NCBI GenBank assembly: GCA_040223615.1
Contig: JAVKFY010000069.1
Location: forward strand, 62,001-126,000
DNA from: JAVKFY01 sp040223615
GTDB taxonomy: Bacteria; Pseudomonadota; Alphaproteobacteria; GCA-2731375
DNA: 64,000 bases
Reading direction: 5' to 3'
The notes under the pieces: generated by a model
What the model saw: only the letters and a program-made list of their open reading frames with translations
Told to the model about the DNA's origin: nothing
The model's database searches: none
Position numbers and translations under genes: made by a program
Part shown: piece by piece, positions 26,371 through 35,600 of the stretch
Numbering within the stretch: position 1 is the first letter of the stretch
How the letters are laid out: each line of letters begins with the position of its first letter

Positions 26371-26820
26371 TCATCCCGCCGCCAGGTAGGTGTCCAGCTT
26401 CTCGAAACCGCCGTTCCAGCCGCGCTCATGCCCGGCGCTGGCTTCCGGCGCGGTCGGGAATTCGTGCGTCAGGATCAGCTCGGTGCCGTCGGCGACGTCG
26501 CGGAACTTGAGCGTCACCAGCGTCTCGTGCCCTGCCAGGTCGCCCTGCTCCCAGGTCCAGGTCATGACCAGCAGTTCCGGCGCCTTGACGTCGCGAAACT
26601 CGCCGCCGACGACATGGTCGTTGCCGCTCTCGCCGCGCATGCCGATGCGGTAGCGCCCGCCGGGCCGGGCATCGACTTCGGCCAGGTAGCAGGTCATCTC
26701 GCCCGGCCCGAACCATTGGCTCAGCGCCTCGGCACGCACGAAAGCATCGAACACACGCGCGCGCGGCGCCTTGAAGGTGCGGCGCATGTACAGCACCGGA
26801 TCGGTCGAGGTGTCATTCAT
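26371..26820 (-). CDS. SRPBCC (AHSA1-like) domain protein
   Basis: A 149-residue protein with the AHSA1/START-like fold: RRTFKAPRARVFDAFVRAEALSQWFGP at the start and HERGWNGGFEKLDTYL at the end. I choose the ATG at 26820 because GAGGAAG lies six bases before it, and the ATG six bases earlier has no room for a ribosome site. It overlaps the ArsR stop. ArsR-SRPBCC pairs are widespread and the SRPBCC partner is thought to bind a small hydrophobic ligand; its role here is not known. Confidence 0.9.
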   Translation of the reverse strand: MNDTSTDPVLYMRRTFKAPRARVFDAFVRAEALSQWFGPGEMTCYLAEVDARPGGRYRIGMRGESGNDHVVGGEFRDVKAPELLVMTWTWEQGDLAGHETLVTLKFRDVADGTELILTHEFPTAPEASAGHERGWNGGFEKLDTYLAAG

Positions 26821-27169
26821 CGCCATCTTCCTCGGTCTCGTTGGCGGTTCGCTCCAGGTAGGCGGCAAGCGACGCGAAACTGCCCTCCCAGAAATCGCGG
26901 TATTGCTCCAGCCAGTGCGCCGCCTGTCGCAGCGGTGCCGCCTCCATGCGACAGCGCCGCACGCGCCCGTCGCGCTCACGCACCAGCAAGCCGGCCTGCT
27001 CCAGCACGCCCAGGTGCTTCGATACCGCTGGCAGCGACATCGCGAACGGCTCGGCCAGCTCGCTCACCGTCGCCTCGCCGGACGCCAGCCGGGCCATGAT
27101 CGCGCGCCGGGTCGGATCGGCCAGCGCCCCGAATACGGCGGAGAGCCTGTCTGTTTCTGAATTAACCAT
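26813..27169 (-). CDS. ArsR-family transcriptional repressor
   Basis: A 118-residue winged-helix repressor. FGALADPTRRAIMARLASGEATVSEL starts the domain, and MSLPAVSKHLGVLEQAGLL is the recognition helix. No metal-site cysteine pair (CVC) is present, so it is probably not a metal sensor but belongs to the group paired with SRPBCC proteins. It heads a three-gene run (ArsR, SRPBCC, GST). An inverted repeat covering its start codon suggests autoregulation. Confidence 0.92.
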   Translation of the reverse strand: MVNSETDRLSAVFGALADPTRRAIMARLASGEATVSELAEPFAMSLPAVSKHLGVLEQAGLLVRERDGRVRRCRMEAAPLRQAAHWLEQYRDFWEGSFASLAAYLERTANETEEDGDE

Positions 27170-27175
27170 TTGGTT
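27164..27175 (-). promoter_or_regulatory. candidate ArsR operator over its own start codon
   Basis: AACCA-TT-TGGTT is a perfect five-base inverted repeat that includes the ATG of the ArsR gene (complement CAT at 27167-27169), in an AT-rich patch unlike the surrounding high-GC DNA. Position and symmetry suit autorepression. Confidence 0.45.
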
Positions 27176-27227
27176 TAGTTTTAATGTGAACCGCGGCGCT
27201 GTCAATCCGGCCGGCGCGGAACACGGC

Positions 27228-27908
27228 CTACATCGCCAGTGGATCGAGCCCGAAGATGAAGCCGTGCGCCCAGAACAGCAGCAGCGCCCAGATCGCCAGC
27301 GCCAGCAACGGCCGCCACCAGCCGATCTCGCCCAGGACGAGCCGATTGCGCTTCTGCAGGATGGCGACGAATGGCAGCCAGGACGTCGCATCGGCCAGCT
27401 TCAGCCAGGCCTGCGGCGCACGCGCCTTCAGCTTGGCGTCGATCAGGTGCGGCCCTGCGATAGCCAGAACAGTCAGACTGCCGAACAACATCAGCGCCGC
27501 CAGGTGGCCGTTCACCATCAGGTGCGCCAAGCCCCAGATCGCCACGCCGTTGAGGAACGGGTGGCGGGTGACGCGGGTCATGCCACGCGCCGGGTTGTCG
27601 GCGTCGATTCTCTGCCCCGCCGAGGTCGGGTTCGGCGCGCTCAGGCCGGCCACCACCAGGACCAGCGCCAGCAGCATCAGCAACGCCGCCAGGTGTCGCA
27701 GCCCCGCCGGCGCCGTCCACAACGGCACGTAGTCGGCGGTGCGGTAGGCCAGCGCCATCCAGATCAACGCGCCGGCCGAGGCCAGCGAGAACCCGCCCTG
27801 GTAGATGCGCTCGCCGACCACCGCGACCAGACGCCCCCGCAGCGGCGAGCCGGACACGAAGATGTGAATGCCGACGAACAGGGTACAGGCGGCGATCAGC
27901 GAGAACAT
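27228..27908 (-). CDS. NnrU family membrane protein
   Basis: A 226-residue polytopic protein with about six membrane segments. GIHIFVSGSPLRGRLVAVVGE and MTRVTRHPFLNGVAIWGLAHL are the conserved NnrU segments, resembling isoprenylcysteine methyltransferase-like membrane methyltransferases. NnrU was first linked to nitric-oxide-related genes, but no denitrification gene is in this window. The start is seven bases after the small gene upstream, so both are probably cotranscribed. Confidence 0.88.
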   Translation of the reverse strand: MFSLIAACTLFVGIHIFVSGSPLRGRLVAVVGERIYQGGFSLASAGALIWMALAYRTADYVPLWTAPAGLRHLAALLMLLALVLVVAGLSAPNPTSAGQRIDADNPARGMTRVTRHPFLNGVAIWGLAHLMVNGHLAALMLFGSLTVLAIAGPHLIDAKLKARAPQAWLKLADATSWLPFVAILQKRNRLVLGEIGWWRPLLALAIWALLLFWAHGFIFGLDPLAM

Positions 27909-27915
27909 CGCCGGC

Positions 27916-28158
27916 CTACCCGTCGCTCAGTGCGTCGCGACCGGCATCGGTCAGCTTGCAGACCAGCCAGTCCGGCTTCATCGGGTTGTGGAACCAGGGC
28001 TCGGCCCAGCCGGCGCGCAGGCAGGCGCGGATCGTGCGCGCGTCGACCTCCAGCCCATGCTCGTCGAACAGCGGCAGCTTGCCGCCAGGTTCGTCGAGCC
28101 CGCGCTCCAGGTAGCGGCGCTGCGCATCGGACGGCCGCTTCGCGGTCGCGATCACCAT
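27916..28158 (-). CDS. small conserved-looking protein, unknown
   Basis: An 80-residue hydrophilic protein, MVIATAKRPSDAQRRYLERG at the start and KPDWLVCKLTDAGRDALSDG at the end. The LTDAGRDAL ending resembles the final wing of small winged-helix proteins, which is only suggestive. ATG at 28158 has GGGGA close before it. It is followed by NnrU after seven bases. Good codon pattern and tight spacing argue that it is real. Confidence 0.55.
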   Translation of the reverse strand: MVIATAKRPSDAQRRYLERGLDEPGGKLPLFDEHGLEVDARTIRACLRAGWAEPWFHNPMKPDWLVCKLTDAGRDALSDG

Positions 28159-28280
28159 GGTCCCCAGCCGGTGCCTCCCCGGGCGCAGACACTAGACGAT
28201 GCCTGCGTCCCGGAAAAGGCTGCCGCGGCGCCGTTTCGCTACGGCGGCTTCGGTACGGCCGCGGGCTGCGTTACAGTCGA

Positions 28281-28781
28281 GTGTCACGATTCCATAACAA
28301 CAACGACGCCATCGCCGCCGTGTTCGCAGACGCCAAGACCGTGCAGCAGGTCGCCGCCCTGCCCTTCGTCGTCATCGACGGCCGGGTCGAGCTGTTGCTG
28401 ATCACCTCGCGTCGGCGCAAGCGCTGGGTGGTGCCGAAGGGCTGGCCCGGCCGCGACGACAGCCTGGCCGAGGCCGCCGCGCGCGAGGCCGAGGAGGAGG
28501 CCGGCGTGGTCGGCCCGGTACGCGCCGACCCGCTGGGCGACTACGCCTACGACAAGCAGATGTCGACCGGCTACCCGGTCCGCTGCCACGTCTTCGTCTA
28601 TCCGCTGCTGGTCCTCGAACACCGGGTCGACTGGCGCGAGCGCGGCGCCCGCAAGCTGCGCTGGACCGCACCCGGCGAGGCCGCGAGACTGGTCGACGAC
28701 CGGTTGTTGGGTCAGCTCATCGCGACGCTCGCCGACGACGCCAGCGCCGCCCTGCACGACTTCATGCGCGAGGCCGCCTGA
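28281..28781 (+). CDS. Nudix hydrolase (diphosphoinositol-polyphosphate type)
   Basis: A 166-residue protein from a GTG at 28281. It carries PKGWPGRDDSLAEAAAREAE and EEEAGVVG, a Nudix box in which the Glu after the first Gly-x5 is Asp. The PKGWP lead-in and the YDKQMSTGYPVRC segment match the group related to diphosphoinositol polyphosphate or dinucleoside polyphosphate hydrolases. It lies seven bases before a PiT phosphate transporter gene, and that pairing suggests a role in phosphate or polyphosphate metabolism. The start is not certain. Confidence 0.85.
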   Translation: MSRFHNNNDAIAAVFADAKTVQQVAALPFVVIDGRVELLLITSRRRKRWVVPKGWPGRDDSLAEAAAREAEEEAGVVGPVRADPLGDYAYDKQMSTGYPVRCHVFVYPLLVLEHRVDWRERGARKLRWTAPGEAARLVDDRLLGQLIATLADDASAALHDFMREAA

Positions 28782-28788
28782 ACCGCAT

Positions 28789-30264
28789 ATGGCGCTGATC
28801 AAGCAGTCCCTCGACAAGGACCTGGAGAAGTTCGTCCACGTCGAGGCCGCCGCCCGGGAGACCGCCAGCGGCGTCGTCTCGCACTCGCTGGCGCTGCTGT
28901 TCCTGGGCCTGTCGGCGCTGATCGCCGGGCTCTATGCCGGCGTCGCGGTGGATTCCGCGCTGGTGATCTTCGCCGCCATCCTGGGCGGCTACATGGCGCT
29001 CAACATCGGCGCCAACGACGTCGCCAACAATGTCGGACCTGCGGTCGGCGCCCGCGCGCTGACCATGGTCGGCGCCCTGATAATCGCCGCGATCTGTGAG
29101 AGCGCCGGTGCCCTGCTGGCCGGCGGCGACGTGGTCTCGACCATCTCCAAGGGCATCATCGACCCGGCCCAGGTGGCGGACAGCCAGACCTTCATCTGGG
29201 CGATGATGGCGGCGCTGATCTCGTCGGCGCTGTGGGTCAACCTGGCGACCTTCGTCGGCGCGCCGGTCTCCACCACCCACGCGGTGGTCGGCGGCGTGAT
29301 GGGCGCCGGCATCGCCGCGGTCGGCTTCGGCCTGGTGAACTGGCCGACGATGGGCGCGATCGCCGCGAGCTGGGTGATCTCGCCGGTGCTGGGCGGCATC
29401 ATCGCCGCCGGCTTCCTCGCCTTCATCAAGCTCAACCTGATCTATCAGGACGACAAGATCGCCGCCGCGCGGCGCTGGGTGCCGCTGCTGGTCGCGATCA
29501 TGGCCGGCGCCTTCGCCTGCTATCTTTCGCTGAAGGGCCTGAAGCACGTCTGGCGGCCGAGCACGCCGGCCGTCCTGGGCATCGGGTTCGGCGTCGGGGT
29601 GCTGGTCTGGCTGGTGGTGCGGCCGTTGATCCGGCGCCAGTCGGAGGGGCTGGAGAACCGCAACCAGTCGCTGCGCGTGCTGTTCCGGCTGCCGCTGATC
29701 TGTTCCGCCGCGCTGCTCAGCTTCGCGCACGGCGCCAACGACGTCGCCAACGCCATCGGCCCGCTGGCGGCGATCCTGCACGCCGCCGAGTTCGGCGACG
29801 TCGCCGCCAAGGTCACGGTGCCGGTGTGGATCATGATGATCGGCGCCTTCGGCATCTCGCTGGGCCTGTTCCTGTACGGCCCGCGGCTGATCCGCATGGT
29901 CGGCGCGCGCATCACCAAGATGAACCCGATGCGGGCCTACTGCGTGGCGCTGTCGGCGGCGATCACGGTGATCGTCGCCTCCTGGCTCGGCCTGCCGGTC
30001 AGTTCCACCCACATCGCCGTCGGCGCCGTGTTCGGCGTCGGCTTCTTCCGCGAGTTCTTCACCAAGCACTCCAAGCGCCGGCGCGCCATGGTCAGCCCCC
30101 GCGAACTGCAGCGCGAGCCGCGCCTGCGCCCCGACGAGCTGCGCCATCGCAAGCTGGTCCGCCGGGCGCACTTCCTCACCATCGTCGCCGCCTGGGTGAT
30201 CACCGTCCCGGCCACCGCCCTGCTCGCCGCGGCGATCTTCTGGGGCCTCAGCCTGCTGCGCTAA
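28789..30264 (+). CDS. PiT-family inorganic phosphate transporter
   Basis: A 491-residue membrane protein with the two PiT signature repeats: LNIGANDVANNVGPAVGARAL (about 67-86) and FAHGANDVANAIGPLAAI (about 315), each followed by a helix pair with PVSTTHAVVGG and PVSSTHIAVGA. These form the phosphate and cation path of the inner-membrane symporter. A cytoplasmic basic stretch (HSKRRRAMVSPREL) precedes the last helix. No DUF47 (PhoU-like) partner is adjacent, unlike many bacterial pit loci; a Nudix gene is instead. Confidence 0.93.
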   Translation: MALIKQSLDKDLEKFVHVEAAARETASGVVSHSLALLFLGLSALIAGLYAGVAVDSALVIFAAILGGYMALNIGANDVANNVGPAVGARALTMVGALIIAAICESAGALLAGGDVVSTISKGIIDPAQVADSQTFIWAMMAALISSALWVNLATFVGAPVSTTHAVVGGVMGAGIAAVGFGLVNWPTMGAIAASWVISPVLGGIIAAGFLAFIKLNLIYQDDKIAAARRWVPLLVAIMAGAFACYLSLKGLKHVWRPSTPAVLGIGFGVGVLVWLVVRPLIRRQSEGLENRNQSLRVLFRLPLICSAALLSFAHGANDVANAIGPLAAILHAAEFGDVAAKVTVPVWIMMIGAFGISLGLFLYGPRLIRMVGARITKMNPMRAYCVALSAAITVIVASWLGLPVSSTHIAVGAVFGVGFFREFFTKHSKRRRAMVSPRELQREPRLRPDELRHRKLVRRAHFLTIVAAWVITVPATALLAAAIFWGLSLLR

Positions 30265-31012
30265 GCCCGTCCACGAACGCCGTTATCGCCGCCAACAGCA
30301 CCTCGCGCCGATCGCGGTGGATGATGTGGCCGCAATCTTCCAGCACCAGCGCCTCGGCATCGGGGCAGCCGCCGGCGATGGCATCGACCTGGGCCTGGGT
30401 GCCGTACTCGTCGTCCCGGCCCTGCACCACCAGCACCGGCACCCGGATCGCCGGCAGGTAAGCCTCCAGGTTCCAATCGTGAAACGCCGGGTTCATCCAG
30501 GTGTCGTGCCAGCCCCGGAAGCATCCGTCGACGTCGCCGTGGTAGCGCGCCAGCCGCGCCCGCAATTCGCCGGTCGCGTAGGCTTCGCCGGCCTTGGCGA
30601 TACTGGCCAGCCCGGACGGCTCGGTGAACACGTGCGCCGCCAGGCTGACCACGCCCTTGAGGCCCGTCGCGGGCGTGCCGCCGGCATGGATCAGCGCGAT
30701 CGAGCCGCCGTCGGAGTGGCCGATCAGCACATAGTTGTCGATGTCCAGCGCCGCCAGCAGCGCCGGCAGCACCTCGATCGCCTCGTCGTGCATGTAGGAC
30801 TTCGGCCACGGCGCCGGCCTCGGATCGGAGCCGCCATAGCCGTAGCGCGAGTAAACCAGCACCGCCCGCCCGGTCCGCTCCGCCAGTTCGTCGGGGATGT
30901 CGCGCCATAGTTCGGCGCAGGCCAGACCCTCATGCAGTAGCACCAGCGTCGGCTGCGCGCCATCGATGCGCCGGTATTCCAGGCCGCCCCAGGCCAGCTC
31001 GATCCGCTCCAT
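30248..31012 (-). CDS. alpha/beta hydrolase divergent from boxR
   Basis: A 254-residue alpha/beta hydrolase: Ser100 in GHSDGG, Asp in VQGRDDEYG and His in EDCGHIIHRD form the triad; HEGLACAELW is the oxyanion-loop region. No signal peptide. It starts 79 bases from boxR on the opposite strand, and this intergenic stretch holds two copies of the box operator, one of which overlaps a TATAAC that could serve as its -10. Hydrolases of this kind often accompany box genes and could act on a lactone or CoA ester of the pathway. Its 3' end overlaps the phosphate transporter gene by 17 bases. Confidence 0.9.
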   Translation of the reverse strand: MERIELAWGGLEYRRIDGAQPTLVLLHEGLACAELWRDIPDELAERTGRAVLVYSRYGYGGSDPRPAPWPKSYMHDEAIEVLPALLAALDIDNYVLIGHSDGGSIALIHAGGTPATGLKGVVSLAAHVFTEPSGLASIAKAGEAYATGELRARLARYHGDVDGCFRGWHDTWMNPAFHDWNLEAYLPAIRVPVLVVQGRDDEYGTQAQVDAIAGGCPDAEALVLEDCGHIIHRDRREVLLAAITAFVDGLSAAG

Positions 31013-31035
31013 TCGTCCCTCTCACGCAACCCGCA

Positions 31036-31049
31036 TGCGTTATAGTGCA
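31036..31049. promoter_or_regulatory. candidate BoxR operator 1 (hydrolase side)
   Basis: TGCGTTATAGTGCA, two mismatches from the perfect palindrome TGCATTATAATGCA found before boxC. On the minus strand it contains TATAAC, a possible -10 of the hydrolase gene. Confidence 0.6.
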
Positions 31050-31074
31050 GAAAAATCGCCTCGTGCCATTGTTT

Positions 31075-31088
31075 CGAATTATAATGCA
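31075..31088. promoter_or_regulatory. candidate BoxR operator 2 and boxR -10
   Basis: CGAATTATAATGCA shares 11 of 14 bases with the boxC operator and contains TATAAT at 31080-31085, only six bases before the boxR ATG. Binding here would block transcription start of boxR itself. Confidence 0.6.
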
Positions 31089-31091
31089 CCC

Positions 31092-31955
31092 ATGAGCCCG
31101 CGCCGCCACACCGACGACACCGACGCCTATTTAGCCCGGATCGGCGATCGGGTGCGCGCCGCCCGGGCCCGGCGCGGCATGACCCGCCGTGCCTTGGCCG
31201 GGGAATCCGGCGTCTCCGAGCGTTACCTCGCGCAACTGGAAAGCGGATCGGGCAACGGCTCCATCGTGCTGCTGCGCCAGGTCGCCGACGCCATGCACCT
31301 GCCGCTGCACGATCTGGTGCGCGACGGCGACGACCCGCCGGTCGAGCTCACCCTGCTGACCGAGCGCCTAGCCGGGCTCGACGCCGCCGAATTGGAGGCG
31401 GTGCATGGCTGGCTGCGCGACCGCCGCCCGGAAGCCGCCGGGCGCGCCGGCCGCATCGCGCTGATCGGCCTGCGCGGCGCCGGCAAGTCGACTCTGGGCC
31501 AGGCCCTGGCGGACCGTCTCGACGTGCCATTCATCCAGCTCGACCAGGCCGTCGCCGAAGCTGCCGGCATGAGCCTGGCGGAAGTCTTCGACATGTTCGG
31601 CCAGGCCGGCTACCGCCGCCTCGAACGGCGCTGCCTGGACGACATCGTCGCCCGCCACCCCCGCGCGGTGATCGAGGTCGGCGGCGGCCTCGCGGCCGAC
31701 CCGGCTGGCTTGGAACGGCTGCTGGCGGCCTGCCGCGTGGTCTGGCTCAAGGCCCGCCCGGAGGAGCACATGGCCCGCGTCGTCGAGCAGGGCGACCAGC
31801 GCCCGATGGCCGGCAACCGCCAGGCGATGGACGACCTGCGCCGCATCCTGGAGGGCCGCGAGCCGCTCTACGGCAAGGCCGACTTCGTGCTCGACACATC
31901 CGGCCGTGCGGTCGAGCAGTGCCTCGACGACCTCGCCGGCATCGCCGCCGCCTGA
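31092..31955 (+). CDS. boxR: BoxR-type regulator: XRE HTH fused to shikimate kinase-like domain
   Basis: A 287-residue protein. Residues 14-75 are an XRE helix-turn-helix (RVRAARARRGMTRRALAGES); residues about 120-287 are a shikimate kinase-like domain with Walker A GLRGAGKST (126-134), IQLDQAVAEAAGMS and the conserved GYRRLERR region. This fusion is the hallmark of BzdR/BoxR, repressors that sense benzoyl-CoA and control aerobic or anaerobic benzoate genes. Here boxC and boxB lie 6.7 kb downstream and carry the same operator, so BoxR is the assignment. The probable -10 is so close to the ATG that the mRNA may be leaderless. Confidence 0.92.
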   Translation: MSPRRHTDDTDAYLARIGDRVRAARARRGMTRRALAGESGVSERYLAQLESGSGNGSIVLLRQVADAMHLPLHDLVRDGDDPPVELTLLTERLAGLDAAELEAVHGWLRDRRPEAAGRAGRIALIGLRGAGKSTLGQALADRLDVPFIQLDQAVAEAAGMSLAEVFDMFGQAGYRRLERRCLDDIVARHPRAVIEVGGGLAADPAGLERLLAACRVVWLKARPEEHMARVVEQGDQRPMAGNRQAMDDLRRILEGREPLYGKADFVLDTSGRAVEQCLDDLAGIAAA

Positions 31956-32027
31956 CATAGACGCCTGCCTGCCGTCGGTGCGATGATGACGGCCACAGGG
32001 AAGTGGCAATCGGCGGAGACCGGACGC

Positions 32028-32672
32028 ATGCGGAGTATGGTGGCGCTGGCGCTGGCGGCGATGTGGTTCGCCGTCACCTTGCCGGAGTCCGCCCGCGCCC
32101 AGACCTTCGCCCTGCCCGGCATCACCTTCTCGTCCGCCTCGCCGAACTTCCGCCTGCTGGCGGTCACCGGCACTGGCACCATCGAGGACCCCTTCGTGGT
32201 GGTCGAGGAGGTGCTGTCCGACGGCGACACAGTGCTCTACGTGGACGTCCACGACGGCCGTTTCGGCAGCCGTATCAATACCTTCCATGCCGTCGGCTTC
32301 GCGCTCACAAAGGTGGTGATCAACCGCACCGACTTCGTCTGGGACTTCTACAACATGGAGCTGGAGCGCAACGTCGGGCAGTCGTCGGACTACTATGACG
32401 GCCTGTCCTTCGGTCAGGAGACCGATGCCAACCGGCCGTTCCGCTCCGATCACTTCGAAGTGGTGGAGGATATCGTCGAACCGAACGACGTGATCCGCTT
32501 CACCGACGGCTTCGTCGGCCCCGGCGACGTGGCGCAGTTCCACCTCGCCATCACCCACACCGTAAGTTCGCCGCGCTTCTACCTGGTGCAGCACGCGCGC
32601 CAGCCGATCGTGCACTGGCCCGAGCGCCACGGCACCGACATCGCCGCGCTGCCCGGCGCGACGATCCGATGA
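32028..32672 (+). CDS. secreted protein of unknown function
   Basis: A 214-residue protein with a signal peptide (MRSMVALALAAMWFAVTLPE, cleavage after ESARA). The ATG at 32028 follows GGAG at a normal distance and places the signal at the very start; the ATG at 31983 would add 15 residues. The mature part is beta-rich, with TGTGTIEDPFVVVEEVLSDG and HARQPIVHWPERHG. I do not recognise a domain. Its stop overlaps the start of the giant coiled-coil gene (ATGA, 32669-32672), so the two are cotranscribed and could act together at the envelope. Confidence 0.75.
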   Translation: MRSMVALALAAMWFAVTLPESARAQTFALPGITFSSASPNFRLLAVTGTGTIEDPFVVVEEVLSDGDTVLYVDVHDGRFGSRINTFHAVGFALTKVVINRTDFVWDFYNMELERNVGQSSDYYDGLSFGQETDANRPFRSDHFEVVEDIVEPNDVIRFTDGFVGPGDVAQFHLAITHTVSSPRFYLVQHARQPIVHWPERHGTDIAALPGATIR

Positions 32673-35600
32673 GCACGACCCAGGACAGCGGCGCCCGCGT
32701 CGCCGTCTCGCGCGGCCAGCTCGTCGAGGTCAGCAGCGGCGGTGGCGGCGGCGATGGTGGCAATGGCGCGCCGCCGCCGCGTGGCGGCGCCCGCGGCGCC
32801 GGCGACTACCTGTGGTTCCTGCTCGGCCTGCTGGCCAGCCTGATCTGGCTCGGCCTGGTGATGTTGTACGTCCGCCGGCAGCCGGACATCACGCTGACCA
32901 TGCCGGCCAGCGAGCTGGCCGCCGTGGTGCTGGCCGCCGCGGTGCCGCTGATGGTGATCTGGCTGGCCGCGCTGCTGGCCCGGCAGGCCAGCGACCTGCG
33001 CCGCGCCACCCGGGCGCTGGACCGGCGGCTGCGCGAGCTGACCTACCCGGACCGCACCGCCGGCGAGCGCGCCCGCACCGTCGCCGACGCTTTGCGGGAA
33101 CAGGCCAACACCTTGACGTCGGCCTCGTCGCTGGCCGCTCGCCAGCTCGGCGACGTGGAACAGGCGCTGCACCGGCGCGCGGAGACCATGCTGGCGGCGA
33201 TCGACACCGCCGAGGCGCGCGCCAGCGACCAGGCCAGCCACATGGAGCGTCAGCTCCAGGTCATCGCCGGCACCGCCGAGCGTTTCACCGAGGAGCGCCG
33301 GGACCTGGAAGGCGCGCTGAGCCGCTTCCGCGACGAGCTCGACCGTTCCGTCGATCGCGCCGGCGACAGCACCCAGCGCATCGGCGACGCGCTGGCCGCC
33401 CAGGTTGGCCGCCTGACCGAGATGATCGACGCCTCGGGGACCCGCGCCGTCGAGGCCGGCCGCGAGCGCGAACAGCAGCTGCGGCAACTGGTCGAGGCGA
33501 TCGAGCAGGGCCACGCCCGTGGCGGCGAAATCGGCGCCGACCTGGTGTCGCTGGCCGAGAAGACCCTGGCCGCCACCAACGACCTATCGGCCCGCGCGCT
33601 GGAACAGGGCCAGCAGTTGCGCGAGGACGCCGAGCAGGTGATGGCGGCGGTGGAGGACCTGCGCGTCGGCGGCCAGCAGATCGAGACCACGATGGCCGAC
33701 CAGCGCCGCGCCATCGCCCAGGCCGCCGCCCGGGCGCGCGAGACCCTGCGGCTCGCCAGCGAACAGTTCGACGACCGCGCCGCCCGCCTCGACGTCGCCG
33801 CTAAGCATGCCGACGAGCTGCTCGACAACACCGCCCGCGCCTTCCAGCAGCGTGCCGAGCGGGTCGCCGAGAACGCTGCGCGCCAGACCATGACCGCGGC
33901 GGAGGCCGCCGTGCGCCAGGTCGAGGACGCGATGGCCCAGACCCGCGCCGGCGTCGACCAGGCCAGCGACGAGATCCGCCGCGCCGCCGTACTGGTCGAC
34001 GAGGCCGGCGACGAGGCCAGCCAGCGCCTGGCCGAGCGCACCCACGACCTGGAACGCGAGGCGCAACTGTCGCTCGGCCGCACCGTCGCCGACGCCGAGG
34101 CGCAGATCCGCGCCGCCAACGCCGAATGGCACCGTGGCGCGGAGGAAATCGCGGCGGCCGGCGAGAGCGCCCGCCAGTCGGCCCGCGCCGCCGCCGCCGA
34201 CCTGTCGACCCATGCCGCCTCGACCGCCGCCGCCATCGCCGCCCGCGCCGAGGCCGCCGCCAGCCAGGCCAGGATGGCGCTGGATGGCACCGTCGCCCAT
34301 GCCGAGGCCGAACTTGGGCGCCTGACCGTGAACTGGGAGCAGGTCAGCTTCGGCATCCGCGAGCAGGGCGAGGCGGTGGCCAGCGTGTTGTCCGACCGGA
34401 CCGCCGAGATCGCGGCCGCCGGCGATGCGGCCCAGGAGCGCGCACGCACCGCTGCTGCGGAAATCTCCACCCACGCGGCGGCCGCAAGCGCCGCCGTCGC
34501 CGCGCGTGGCGAGCAGATGGCGATGCAGGTGCGCACCAGCCTGCAGGCCAGCATCGAGGACGCCACCACCCGGCTGGACGAGACCGAGACGCGCTGGCGC
34601 GACAGCACGGCGGCGATGACGTCGGCGAGCGCCCGGGCCGGCGTCGACATGCGCAACGCGGTCGCCGAGATGACCGGCGATGCGCGCGCCACGCTCGACC
34701 GCGTTTCCGCCGACATGCGCGACAGCCTGGAACGCGGCGTCGCCGACGCCGACCGCCGGCTGGGCGAGATCGACCGGCGCTGGGCCGCCAGCGCCGCCGC
34801 GATTCAAGCGGCCGGCGCCGATGCCGAGAGCAAGGCACGCGCCGCTGCCGCCGGCGTCTCCACCCATGCCGCCAGCGCCGCCGCCGCCGTGGCCGCGCGC
34901 ACCGAGATCATCGCCAACCAGGCCCGCGCCGGTCTCGACGGCGTGGTCTCCGATGCCGAACAGGCGCTGGCCCGGCTCGACGGCGCCTGGCGCTCTGGAA
35001 CAGATTCACTGGGCGAGGCCGCCGCCGACGCCGAGACCCGGCTGTCGCAGTCCGCCGGACGGCTGGAGCGACTGGGCGACCAGCTTGCCGATCGGGCGCA
35101 GGACGCCGCCACCGACCTCGGCGAACGGCTGGTCGAGCGTTTCGAGACCATGCGCGACGACGTCGAGGACCGCCTCGACAAGGCCGGCGCCGCCGTCACG
35201 GCCCATGCCGGCTCGGCAACCGAACAGATCGGCGCCGTCGGCGACCGGCTCGAATGGACCACACAGGCAATGTCGGAGCGCGCCACCGCGGCGCTGGCCG
35301 AGGTCCGCCAGGCGCTGGACGCGATGCAGCAAGGCCACGGCACCGCCATGCGTGACGCCGGCGCCGATGCCCGCGACAGGCTGGTCGAGGCGGAGGCCGA
35401 GCTCGACGCCGTGCGCGAGCGTTTCGCCACCTCGGTCGCCGAACTCGCCACCAGGCTCGGCGCGGAGGCCGAGTGTCTGCGCACCAGCACGCGGGAGACC
35501 GAGCAGCGCCTGCGATCCGCCGGCGAGAGTTTCGCGCGCGAGGCCTCAGGCGTCGCCGAGACCGCCGGCGCCCGGCTCGGCGAGATCGAGCAAGCCCACG

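Noticed and set aside
31456..31955. The kinase part of boxR as an independent shikimate kinase gene (aroK)
   Set aside because: It is in one frame with the HTH domain, with no start signal of its own, and the fusion is the known BoxR architecture.
33250..34716. 488-codon minus-strand frame rich in Ser/Ala/Arg (and a similar one at 34804-36168)
   Set aside because: Shadow of the same coiled-coil gene; sequence is almost only Ser, Ala and Arg.
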